Origin: an uncultured Bacteroidales bacterium
Lineage (GTDB): Bacteria; Bacteroidota; Bacteroidia; Bacteroidales; Lentimicrobiaceae
Reading direction: 5' to 3'
DNA length: 6,187 nucleotides
NCBI GenBank assembly: GCA_937864935.1
Contig: CALMDN010000335.1
Coordinates: 1-6,187, forward strand
Positions 1 to 4,819 of the stretch are shown piece after piece. Each line of letters starts with the position of its first letter. Position 1 is the stretch's first letter. The position numbers and the translations under genes were made by a program. The notes beneath the pieces are model-generated. The model saw only the letters and a program-made list of their open reading frames with translations, was not told where the DNA came from and made no database searches.

Positions 1-210
1 GAAGAGGTACCATTGCTTCCTGCTGAATTTCCTGAGATATTTTATCGTGAACGGAAAGAGAAACAGCCAGGTAATCACCACCCTGAGTGCCCCGACTTCA
101 CCCGATGGAAATACCTCAAGCCCCCGCTTGATCAGAATAAAGGAACTTCCCCAGGTGATCGCCAGTATAAAGAGGATTAACCATGGAAGCCATGGTTTTG
201 ATAGAGGCAT
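1..210 (-). CDS. EamA/DMT-family membrane transporter, N-terminal part (cut by window edge)
   Basis: Reading the minus strand from an ATG at 210 gives 70 uninterrupted codons to the window edge, with no stop. The protein begins MPLSKPWLPW and continues with a hydrophobic segment (residues about 9-24) holding the motif ITWGSSFILIKRGL, then a second hydrophobic segment (about 44-58) after FPSGEVGALRV. A first helix carrying WGSSF, followed by a segment with an ALR or AxR motif, is the hallmark of the EamA half-domain in drug/metabolite transporters. These are 10-helix inner-membrane proteins of about 300 residues that export or import small metabolites. The substrate cannot be told from this part. 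The two other nearby in-register-looking ATGs (at 184 and 193 on this strand) are out of frame, which fixes the start at 210. No Shine-Dalgarno sequence is visible, as is usual in Bacteroidota. It lies downstream of the NmrA-like gene on the same strand, but a terminator separates them. Confidence 0.82.
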   Translation of the reverse strand, partial: MPLSKPWLPWLILFILAITWGSSFILIKRGLEVFPSGEVGALRVVITWLFLFPFTIKYLRKFSRKQWYLF

Positions 211-257
211 TTTGATTCAGTAATTTAAAAATTGGATACTTTACAGGAACAGAGAAG

Positions 258-265
258 CAAAAGTA
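258..265 (-). promoter_or_regulatory. Candidate -7 element for the EamA transporter gene
   Basis: On the minus strand this reads TACTTTTG, an exact match to the Bacteroidota housekeeping -7 element TAnnTTTG. It sits about 48 bases before the transporter ATG and just after the terminator of the upstream gene, which is where a separate promoter would be expected. The -33 partner is weak: the nearest TTG is 26 bases away, longer than the usual 17-23, so the call is tentative. Confidence 0.4.
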
Positions 266-303
266 ATGTTTAGCACCTCTGCTCCATCACACAATTAACA
301 AAA

Positions 304-338
304 CAGTCCGGAAAATGTTATTCACATCTCCCGGACTG
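304..338 (-). terminator. Intrinsic terminator after the NmrA-like gene
   Basis: CAGTCCGG (304-311) and CCGGACTG (331-338) form a perfect 8-bp GC-rich stem with a 19-base loop. Read on the minus strand, the stem is followed directly by TTTTGTTAATT, the T-rich tail expected for a factor-independent terminator. It lies 25 bases past the stop codon of the NmrA-like gene and before the transporter promoter. A smaller hairpin, CCTGAT (349-354) with ATCAGG (362-367), overlaps the stop codon itself. Confidence 0.72.
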
Positions 339-362
339 CCATTATCTGCCTGATTTTTCTGA

Positions 363-1253
363 TCAGGATTGTGAGTAGACCGCGGCAAACTGCTTCGAAA
401 AATGTTCCAGTTTGGTTTTTTCAAATGTGAATGACTTCTGGGCATTGTATTCTGAAGCCATCTCTCCGCTGCGCATGGCAGCACCCATTTCAGCATAGTT
501 TTTCGCGATATCAGCCGGAAGACCATTTTGCTGAAGTGCTCCCATGGTATCTTCATCGGTGAAATCCACCCATTTCAGGTCAGGTTTGCCGATGGCAGCT
601 CCCAAAACAGAGGCAATCTCATCGGTGGTTTTTATGTCACCAACGATGTAGCGGATAGTTTTGCCATCGAAGTCAAGCGCAGATAATTCAGCTGCAGCCA
701 CTTCTGCAATGTCGTCGGGATGCACCAGCGCCATCCTGGCACCGGCTCCGTAATTGCCGCCGATGATGCCCATGTGCCTGATCATGCCGATATTGCCGAA
801 AAAATTATAGAAGAAGAATCCCGGTCTCAGGTGCTTCACATTGACACCCTCCAGTGAATTCATTGCCTGCTCGGAGAAGAAGAGCCCGCTCACCGGGCCG
901 CATCCATCGGGCATGTGGGCACCTATACTGCTCAGGTTTACCACATACTTTACCCCTGAAGCCTTTACGGCAGCTGCAAGGTTTTCTCCTATCCCGGCAA
1001 TGTGCTTCTTCCAGTCCGGAGCCCCGAGAAATGGTGGTACCATGGTATAAACCGCATCGGCTCCTTTGAATACCGACGTCAGAAAATCCACATCCTCTAC
1101 CGTACCAATGGCTGCTTTCGCGCCAAGGGCTTCTATTTCTTTAACCTTCTCCGCTTTGCTGCTGATGATGGTTACATCATGGTTTTCAGCAATAAGTTTT
1201 TCTGCCAGGGGCTTGCTGATGTGCCCGAGCGATCCTGTTACAATAATTTTCAT
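363..1253 (-). CDS. NmrA-like NAD(P)-binding oxidoreductase (atypical SDR)
   Basis: A 296-residue protein starting MKIIVTGSLGHISKPLAE. This is a Rossmann fold: beta strand, dinucleotide-binding loop TGSLGHIS (residues 6-13), then a helix. The second strand ends in IISSK (29-33), a place where Ser and Lys often hold the NADP 2'-phosphate, so NADPH use is plausible. Further family landmarks are YTMVPP (69-74), VVNLSSIG (104-111), LRPGFFFYNF (142-151) and HPDDIAEVAA (178-187). The family includes quinone oxidoreductase 2 (YtfG-like) enzymes and redox-sensing proteins; many lack the classical Tyr-x-x-x-Lys pair, and I see none here. The loop reads GxxGxxS rather than GxxGxxG. I chose the ATG at 1253 over an upstream one at 1295, because the 14 extra residues (MQIYLCSIKPKNKK) precede the Rossmann strand, lie over the promoter, and are not family-like. 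Divergent from an HxlR regulator gene, it is probably that regulator's target. The likely role is reduction of quinones or other electrophiles; the substrate is unknown. Confidence 0.88.
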   Translation of the reverse strand: MKIIVTGSLGHISKPLAEKLIAENHDVTIISSKAEKVKEIEALGAKAAIGTVEDVDFLTSVFKGADAVYTMVPPFLGAPDWKKHIAGIGENLAAAVKASGVKYVVNLSSIGAHMPDGCGPVSGLFFSEQAMNSLEGVNVKHLRPGFFFYNFFGNIGMIRHMGIIGGNYGAGARMALVHPDDIAEVAAAELSALDFDGKTIRYIVGDIKTTDEIASVLGAAIGKPDLKWVDFTDEDTMGALQQNGLPADIAKNYAEMGAAMRSGEMASEYNAQKSFTFEKTKLEHFSKQFAAVYSQS

Positions 1254-1278
1254 TTTTTTATTTTTAGGTTTGATGGAA

Positions 1279-1309
1279 CAAAGGTATATTTGCACTTACT
1301 TTTATACAA
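1279..1309 (-). promoter_or_regulatory. Promoter of the NmrA-like gene
   Basis: On the minus strand there is a TTG (plus-strand CAA at 1307-1309), a 20-base spacer, and TACCTTTG (plus-strand 1279-1286). This matches the Bacteroidota arrangement TTG-N17-23-TAnnTTTG in both sequence and spacing. Transcription would begin around 1272, leaving a short A-rich leader of about 20 bases before the ATG at 1253. This also supports the 1253 start over the one at 1295, which would lie upstream of the transcript. The -33 TTG lies inside the left operator repeat. Confidence 0.6.
1285..1292 (+). promoter_or_regulatory. Candidate -7 element for the HxlR gene
   Basis: TATATTTG matches TAnnTTTG exactly. Transcription would begin near 1298, about 35 bases before the regulator ATG, inside the operator repeats. 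The upstream -33 region (about 1262-1266) is only T-rich without a clear TTTG at the right distance, so the promoter would be intrinsically weak or activator-assisted. Its first two bases are shared with the -7 element of the divergent gene. Confidence 0.42.
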
Positions 1310-1326
1310 GTACTTACCCGAAAGTA
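1297..1326. promoter_or_regulatory. Tandem inverted-repeat operator, probable HxlR binding site
   Basis: Two inverted repeats of identical design, TACTT-N6-AAGTA, lie at 1297-1312 and 1311-1326 and share the two bases TA at 1311-1312. The left one is almost fully palindromic, with a central TATA and a single mismatched pair; the right one has an unrelated centre (acccga), so only the half-sites are kept. The dyad centres are 14 bases apart. The block covers the -33 element of the NmrA-like gene and the likely start point of the HxlR transcript, so a bound dimer or pair of dimers could switch both genes. TACT/AGTA-type half-sites are known for some HxlR (DUF24) proteins in Bacillus; assignment here is by position and symmetry. 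Confidence 0.62.
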
Positions 1327-1333
1327 TGTTAAT

Positions 1334-1702
1334 ATGACAAAAGTTAAAGAAGCATCAACCAATCAGTTAAACAAGCAGCTGGCGCTGAATGTTTGTCCGG
1401 TTACCTATACCCTCGGCAAAATCGGCGGACGCTGGAAGCCCATCATTATCTACAATCTGCTGGAGGGTACCCGCCGGTACAGTGAACTGAAGAGGCTGAT
1501 CCCGGCCATCTCCGAAAAGATGCTGATTCAGCAGCTGAAACAACTGGAAGCCGATGGGCTCATACAACGGAAGTCCTTTCCGGTAGTTCCTCCCTTTGTT
1601 GAATACAGCCTTACAGGTTCAGGCAAAGCGCTGCAAAAAGTACTGGAGGCGATGGTGAGCTGGGCAAACAGTGAAAGAGCTCCCTTTCACAGCGGGGGAT
1701 GA
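1334..1702 (+). CDS. HxlR-family winged-helix transcriptional regulator
   Basis: A 122-residue protein, the usual size for this family. The family signature is clear: NVCPVTYTLGKIGGRWKPII (residues 19-38), with the near-invariant cysteine at position 21, followed by YNLLEGTRRYSELKRLIPAIS and KMLIQQLKQLEADGLIQRK (recognition helix and the run into the wing), then VEYSLTGSGKALQKVLEAM, which leads into the C-terminal dimerisation helix. HxlR (DUF24) proteins are dimeric DNA-binding regulators; in characterised members the N-terminal cysteine senses quinones, aldehydes or disulfide stress. The start at 1334 follows an AT-rich leader with no Shine-Dalgarno sequence; an ATG at 1326 is in another frame and stops after three codons. 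It is transcribed away from the NmrA-like oxidoreductase gene, with paired inverted repeats in the shared spacer. I infer that it represses both its own gene and the oxidoreductase until an electrophile oxidises or alkylates Cys21; an activator role is possible. Confidence 0.93.
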   Translation: MTKVKEASTNQLNKQLALNVCPVTYTLGKIGGRWKPIIIYNLLEGTRRYSELKRLIPAISEKMLIQQLKQLEADGLIQRKSFPVVPPFVEYSLTGSGKALQKVLEAMVSWANSERAPFHSGG

Positions 1703-1726
1703 TTCACCGGTTTTTTCAGATTCAGC

Positions 1727-1777
1727 GTCTGTTTGAAATTATGCCTCAATGAGTTAAGAAAATGAAACAGACTTTTA
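1727..1777 (+). terminator. Possible terminator after the HxlR gene
   Basis: GTCTGTTT (1727-1734) and AAACAGAC (1765-1772) form a perfect 8-bp stem followed directly by TTTTAATTT. The position, 25 bases past the stop codon, is right. The loop of 30 bases is long and the stem has a weak AT half, so the hairpin may be modest. Confidence 0.42.
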
Positions 1778-1978
1778 ATTTCTGTATCAGATTCCTTAAT
1801 TTAAGCTTAGTGTTGAAGAAAAAAGAGAATCCGGGAAACAATTAACAATCAATTCAAACAGTCTGTGTACTTTTACACAATTCATGGCTTTTATGCCATT
1901 ATTTTATTTTCCTTTGACAACAAAAGAAAAGTTTCGTTGTTTAGGGCTTTATTCAGCAGGTCATTGCTCATTTTCAGA

Positions 1979-1998
1979 AGCTATATCCGACAGCTATA
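1979..1998. repeat. AGCTATA direct repeat upstream of lipoprotein gene
   Basis: AGCTATA occurs at 1979-1985 and again at 1992-1998, with a period of 13 bases and ending 30 bases before the lipoprotein ATG. The same stretch can be read as an inverted repeat, CTATA (1981-1985) with TATAG (1995-1999). It could be a protein-binding site in the promoter or leader, but the units are short enough to be chance. Confidence 0.3.
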
Positions 1999-2028
1999 GG
2001 TTGGTTTTATTCATCAAATTCTAATCAC

Positions 2029-2712
2029 ATGAAGAAAATTACGTACACCCTGATGGCCATGTTTATGGCATTTGCATTGGTAACCCTGAGTTGCAAAAAG
2101 GACAAGGAAGAAGACAGCAAGGTTGAAGACAATGGCCTTACTGCCCAGATTAACAACCTCATTCCCGACACTATCCTCACCAAAATGGTTAACCTTGGAA
2201 TGGTCGTCAACCGCGGAGAGACGCCCCCGGCTCTGAACGGCGCTTACCTCGGTGCCCCTTTTATCCTGAAAGCCAGCAATGTGCCCGGAGACTATGTAGG
2301 GTATGCTTTTGCTGATTATTATGTAACTTTTTATGATCAGAACAATGATGATCTTACCATTAAGGTTGATTATGTAAACGGACCTGAATCAGGTTCCGGT
2401 CTGGGTGGTTTCATCGTCGGATCCGGAAACAATTTTACCATATTTGCAGAGGTGAACTCTACCTATTATGGTTACAATGCTAAAATGGTCCATGTGGTAT
2501 CGGGAACACTCACAGAAACTGGTATCCAGAATCTCTATTTTGCCAATTTCATGCTCAACAACTATGATAACCTCGGCGGTTACTGGATTGCTGAAGGCGA
2601 AGGCCGGGTAATTTACGATTCTGACGGATTTTCACCCAAAACCGTTGCCGGTAAATCACAACCTGCGGGTAATACCGGAAACAGTTTGAGTTCCGGGATT
2701 AAAATAAAATAA
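2029..2712 (+). CDS. Secreted lipoprotein of unknown function
   Basis: A 227-residue protein starting MKKITYTLMAMFMAFALVTL. The N-terminus is a type II signal peptide: positive MKK, a hydrophobic core (residues about 7-18) and a lipobox TLSC with the lipidated cysteine at 22. The mature protein begins CKKDKEED, a lysine/acidic stretch of the kind that routes lipoproteins to the cell surface in several Bacteroidota (lipoprotein export signal). The rest is rich in Gly, Tyr and Asn with alternating beta-type segments (YVTFYDQNN 98-106, LTIKVDYVNGPESGSGLGG 109-127, NFTIFAEVN 135-143, MVHVVSGTLTETGIQNLY 153-170, GRVIYDSDGFSP 192-203) and no cysteine other than Cys22, suggesting a beta-sandwich or beta-barrel-like lipoprotein. 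The C-terminal 25 residues are low-complexity (Gly/Ser/Lys). I do not recognise a named family or active site. It stands alone, with its own strong terminator, so the neighbours give no functional hint. It is likely attached to the outer membrane. Confidence 0.85.
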   Translation: MKKITYTLMAMFMAFALVTLSCKKDKEEDSKVEDNGLTAQINNLIPDTILTKMVNLGMVVNRGETPPALNGAYLGAPFILKASNVPGDYVGYAFADYYVTFYDQNNDDLTIKVDYVNGPESGSGLGGFIVGSGNNFTIFAEVNSTYYGYNAKMVHVVSGTLTETGIQNLYFANFMLNNYDNLGGYWIAEGEGRVIYDSDGFSPKTVAGKSQPAGNTGNSLSSGIKIK

Positions 2713-2737
2713 TCGTCGCCGCGAAACTCCGGTGAAT

Positions 2738-2800
2738 AAAACTGCTTTTATCTTGCTGTAGTGCAGTTCCACTGCCACAGAGGTAAAAGCAGTTTTTATT
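2738..2800 (+). terminator. Strong compound terminator after the lipoprotein gene
   Basis: AAAACTGCTTTTA (2738-2750) and TAAAAGCAGTTTT (2784-2796) form a perfect 13-bp stem ending in a T-rich run that continues to about 2802. Inside the 33-base loop a second hairpin forms from GCAGT (2763-2767) and ACTGC (2771-2775), extended by GT/AC with a one-base bulge, giving a two-level structure. Because the outer stem has A and T runs at both ends, it would also work on the minus strand. It lies 25 bases past the stop codon. Confidence 0.85.
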
Positions 2801-2890
2801 TTCCTGAATTTCTGATTTGTCTGCTGAAGCCTCAATGTTTTGTTTTCACTTTCTGTAAAAAGAAAGGATTCAGGGATTAGCATCTCTGAG

Positions 2891-2938
2891 CCTGTCTGCC
2901 TGTGCATCCAGGCAGGCCTGTTTGCCTGTGCATCCAGG
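2891..2938. repeat. Two 22-bp near-identical direct repeats, first one a hairpin (REP-like)
   Basis: Units at 2891-2912 and 2917-2938 share the core GCCTGTGCATCCAGG and differ at one base of 22 (C at 2896, T at 2922); the period is 26. Around the first unit CTGCCTG (2896-2902) pairs with CAGGCAG (2909-2915) across a 6-base loop, extendable to 9 pairs (2894-2917) with one G-T. The second unit keeps only a 4-bp version of the stem. GC-rich, palindromic, extragenic units of this size resemble REP elements. Whether copies exist elsewhere in the genome is not visible here. Confidence 0.6.
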
Positions 2939-3116
2939 GATGTTGGTTTCCTGGTGACTTGCTGTCAAATCTTCTATTTTGACTTTTCGGTGCAGGCTAA
3001 GGATTAAAATTGTTGTCTGTTCCTGACTCGGGATTCTAAAATGGAAGAAGGTAGTAGGAGAACGTTAAGTCATATAAGGTGGGAAAATTAGCAGAGGCTT
3101 GTATCAAAGCCATTCT

Positions 3117-3143
3117 GAATTCTGACTCCTTAATTCGGAATTC
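3117..3143. repeat. Paired GAATTC palindromes in the dehydrogenase upstream region
   Basis: GAATTC occurs at 3117-3122 and 3138-3143, flanking a 15-base segment that contains a further AATTC. The arrangement gives several alternative short stems. It lies 64-90 bases before the dehydrogenase ATG, upstream of the likely promoter. It may be part of a degenerate dispersed repeat or an operator; no firm call. Confidence 0.3.
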
Positions 3144-3179
3144 TCTGGAAGAATAAATAACAATAAACTTAAACAGTTT

Positions 3180-3187
3180 TAACTTTG
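3180..3187 (+). promoter_or_regulatory. Candidate -7 element for the aldehyde dehydrogenase gene
   Basis: TAACTTTG matches the Bacteroidota -7 element TAnnTTTG. Transcription would start near 3194 and leave a leader of about 13 bases before the ATG. No TTG or TTTG is seen at the expected -33 distance (around 3157-3161 the sequence is AATAA-like), so expression may need an activator. Confidence 0.5.
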
Positions 3188-3206
3188 TAAGAAAAACGCA
3201 AAGTCC

Positions 3207-4616
3207 ATGGATATTTTTCTGGCCGGCAGATTTGTTTCTACAGGCACAAGGCTCGGGGTTATTAATCCATACAACGGTGAAGTAGTTGCAGAAACCTACC
3301 TGGCCGGTACAGCTGAACTCGAGGAAGCAGTTTCATCTGCCTGCAGGGCAAAGCCACTGATGAAGAACCTGCCTTCATACGCACGGTATCAGGCGCTGAT
3401 GCACATCCGCACACGCCTTGCTGAACGAAGGGCAGAGTTTGCCTTACTGCTGATGAAAGAGTCGGGTAAGCCGATGCGTTATGCCCTGGGTGAGATTGAC
3501 CGTTCCATTCAGACCTTTACGGTTGCCGCTGAGGAGTCGAGAAGGTTGCCTTCTGAATACCTGAGCCTCGACTGGACCCGGGCCGGGGAGCGTAAGGAAG
3601 GTCTGGTGAAATACTTTCCGGTGGGGGTTGTTGCCGGCATTGCGCCCTTCAACTTCCCGCTTAACCTGGCGGTACACAAGCTTGCCCCCGCAATTGCAGC
3701 CGGTTGCCCGGTGATTATTAAGCCCTCTTCGGCAACCCCCTTATCTACCCTGCTGTTATCAGAAATCATTGCGGAAACCGGACTGCCTGAAGGTGCTGTT
3801 TCGGTTTTGCCCATGGATCGCGAAACGGGCAACCGTCTGGTGACCGATCCGCGGATAGCCCTGCTTTCCTTTACCGGGTCACCGGAGGTCGGATGGCGCA
3901 TGAAAGCTGCAGCCGGCCGCAAAAAGGTGGTTCTTGAGCTGGGGGGCAATGCCGGAGTGATTGTTACCGAAAGTGCCGATGTACAATCAGCACTTCAGAA
4001 ATGCATCACCGGTGCTTTCTCCTATTCCGGGCAGGTTTGCATTCATACCCAGCGGATTTATGTTCAGCAGAGGATTTTCGCTCAGTTTGCAGAGCAATTT
4101 ACACACCTGGTACAGAACCTCCGTACCGGCGATCCTGCTTTACCGGAAACAGAATTCAGTGCGATGATCGATGAAGCCAATGCAGTGCGTGTTGAGCAAT
4201 GGATTGCCGAAGCCGTCGCGGGAGGTGCCCGGCTGCTGTGCGGAGGCATGCGCGAAGGAACCCTGGTTGAGCCCACCGTGCTTACAGGGACGCAACCATA
4301 TATGAAGGTATGTGGCGAAGAAGTTTTCGGACCGGTTGTAACCCTGGAGCCTTACGATGATTTCGCCCAAGCCATTGAGCAACTCAATGATTCCCGGTTC
4401 GGACTGCAGGCGGGTGTTTTCACCAATAGCCTGCATGTGATGAATACTGCATTCTCCGATATTGAAACCGGAGGGGTAATCATCAACGATGTGCCGACTT
4501 TCAGGGTGGATCATATGCCCTATGGCGGGATCAAGGATTCGGGACAGGGCAGGGAAGGGGTGAAGTATGCCATGATGGATATGCTCGAACCCCGGATTCT
4601 TGTGAAAGAGTTTTAA
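3207..4616 (+). CDS. NAD(P)-dependent aldehyde dehydrogenase (lactaldehyde-dehydrogenase-like)
   Basis: A complete 469-residue soluble ALDH-superfamily enzyme that oxidises an aldehyde to its carboxylic acid using NAD(P)+. All key residues are present: Asn149 in PFNFPLN, Lys172 in IIKPSS, the cofactor-binding loop FTGSPEVG (222-229), general base Glu244 in LELGGN, nucleophile Cys278 in SYSGQVCIHTQR, and Glu372 in EEVFGPV. The wording of these motifs (FSYSGQVCIHTQRIYV, ELGGNAGVIV, MPYGGIKDSGQGREG at 437-451) resembles the lactaldehyde-dehydrogenase-like/GapN-like branch rather than betaine or fatty-aldehyde enzymes. Length is slightly short of the usual 475-500 but no piece is missing. The residue after KPS, normally the Glu that binds the NAD ribose, is Ser175, which may allow NADP+. 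The start at 3207 puts the beta-strand IFLAGRFV at the N-terminus as expected. It has its own upstream region and a terminator after it, so it appears monocistronic. The substrate is not set by context; small hydroxyaldehydes such as lactaldehyde are a guess. Confidence 0.92.
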   Translation: MDIFLAGRFVSTGTRLGVINPYNGEVVAETYLAGTAELEEAVSSACRAKPLMKNLPSYARYQALMHIRTRLAERRAEFALLLMKESGKPMRYALGEIDRSIQTFTVAAEESRRLPSEYLSLDWTRAGERKEGLVKYFPVGVVAGIAPFNFPLNLAVHKLAPAIAAGCPVIIKPSSATPLSTLLLSEIIAETGLPEGAVSVLPMDRETGNRLVTDPRIALLSFTGSPEVGWRMKAAAGRKKVVLELGGNAGVIVTESADVQSALQKCITGAFSYSGQVCIHTQRIYVQQRIFAQFAEQFTHLVQNLRTGDPALPETEFSAMIDEANAVRVEQWIAEAVAGGARLLCGGMREGTLVEPTVLTGTQPYMKVCGEEVFGPVVTLEPYDDFAQAIEQLNDSRFGLQAGVFTNSLHVMNTAFSDIETGGVIINDVPTFRVDHMPYGGIKDSGQGREGVKYAMMDMLEPRILVKEF

Positions 4617-4651
4617 GGGTACTTTTTACATAGCAAAGATGATTTCCGGGC

Positions 4652-4674
4652 ATCCCTGCAATTTTTTGCGGGAT
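4652..4674 (+). terminator. Probable terminator after the aldehyde dehydrogenase gene
   Basis: ATCCC-t-GCAA (4652-4661) pairs with TTGC-GGGAT (4666-4674): nine base pairs with one bulged T and a TTTT loop. It lies 35 bases past the stop codon. The T tract after the stem is interrupted (TTGCCG, then GTTTTT at 4688), so the efficiency is uncertain. Confidence 0.5.
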
Positions 4675-4788
4675 TTGCCGTATTACGTTTTTGAAGAAAC
4701 CGGATAATATCTCGTTGCTTTTATTTTGGTTCCGTTCATATGTTCTGATCATTTTAAAGTCCGGTATTTATTGAAATCATATGAAAAA

Positions 4789-4807
4789 GAGTTTCTGACG
4801 GAAACTC
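4789..4807. promoter_or_regulatory. Inverted repeat over the -33 region of the sigma gene, candidate operator
   Basis: GAGTTTC (4789-4795) and GAAACTC (4801-4807) are perfect inverted 7-mers with a 5-base spacer. The repeat ends 12 bases before the -7 element and covers the expected -33 position, a classic place for repressor binding. A weak transcriptional stem is the alternative; there is no T tract after it. Confidence 0.42.
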
Positions 4808-4819
4808 CCGATAAATTCT

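Larger units (their letters stand above)
1703..2028. other. Intergenic spacer between HxlR and lipoprotein genes
   Basis: A 326-base AT-rich spacer with no credible gene. It holds the possible HxlR terminator (1727-1777), a 16-base palindrome TGTGTA-cttt-TACACA (1864-1879), a small hairpin ATGGC (1884-1888)/GCCAT (1895-1899) followed by a T-rich run that could be a second terminator, and a short AGCTATA direct repeat close to the next gene. TTCAAACAG at 1853-1861 is the inverse of CTGTTTGAA at 1729-1737, probably by chance. I could not find a convincing TTTG...TAnnTTTG promoter for the lipoprotein gene: the TTTG at 1913-1916 lacks a good -7 partner at the right distance. Confidence 0.6.
2713..3206. 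other. Long intergenic spacer with hairpins and repeats, no gene
   Basis: A 494-base spacer. In order it holds the compound terminator (2738-2800), a hairpin TCAGGGAT/ATCTCTGA with a 4-base loop and one G-T pair (2870-2889), a near-identical 22-bp tandem repeat (2891-2938) whose first copy folds into a stem, an inverted pair GTCAAA (2964-2969)/TTTGAC (2978-2983), two GAATTC sites framing 3117-3143, and the probable aldehyde dehydrogenase -7 element (3180-3187). The only minus-strand open frame here (2656-2907) runs through the terminator and has no family-like features. A small RNA cannot be excluded between about 2860 and 3100, but I see no start or end signals for one. Confidence 0.6.

Noticed and set aside
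841..1069. Plus-strand open frames opposite the NmrA-like gene
   Set aside because: Short, overlapping each other in different frames, and antisense to a well-supported Rossmann-fold gene.
1254..1295. Longer start (ATG at 1295) for the NmrA-like gene
   Set aside because: Adds 14 residues before the Rossmann strand that are not family-like, and would place the start codon upstream of the likely transcript start and inside the promoter.
1326..1337. ATG at 1326 as an alternative HxlR start or leader peptide
   Set aside because: Out of frame with the regulator and stops after three codons, overlapping the true ATG; too short to treat as a leader peptide without other evidence.
1729..1861. CTGTTTGAA/TTCAAACAG inverted repeat as mobile-element ends
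   Set aside because: The 9-bp match spans only 133 bases with no transposase gene or target duplication; similar AAACAG words recur by chance in this AT-rich spacer.
2656..2907. 83-codon open frame on the minus strand
   Set aside because: It overlaps the lipoprotein 3' end, runs straight through the terminator hairpin and the first repeat region, and the translation has no family-like features.
2891..2938. CRISPR-like array
   Set aside because: Only two units with a 4-base gap between them; no spacers of 25-40 bases and no cas genes nearby.
3509..3949. 146-codon minus-strand open frame inside the aldehyde dehydrogenase
   Set aside because: Antisense shadow of a complete, motif-perfect ALDH gene; composition is Ser/Arg/Pro-rich as expected for a frame opposite GC-rich coding DNA.
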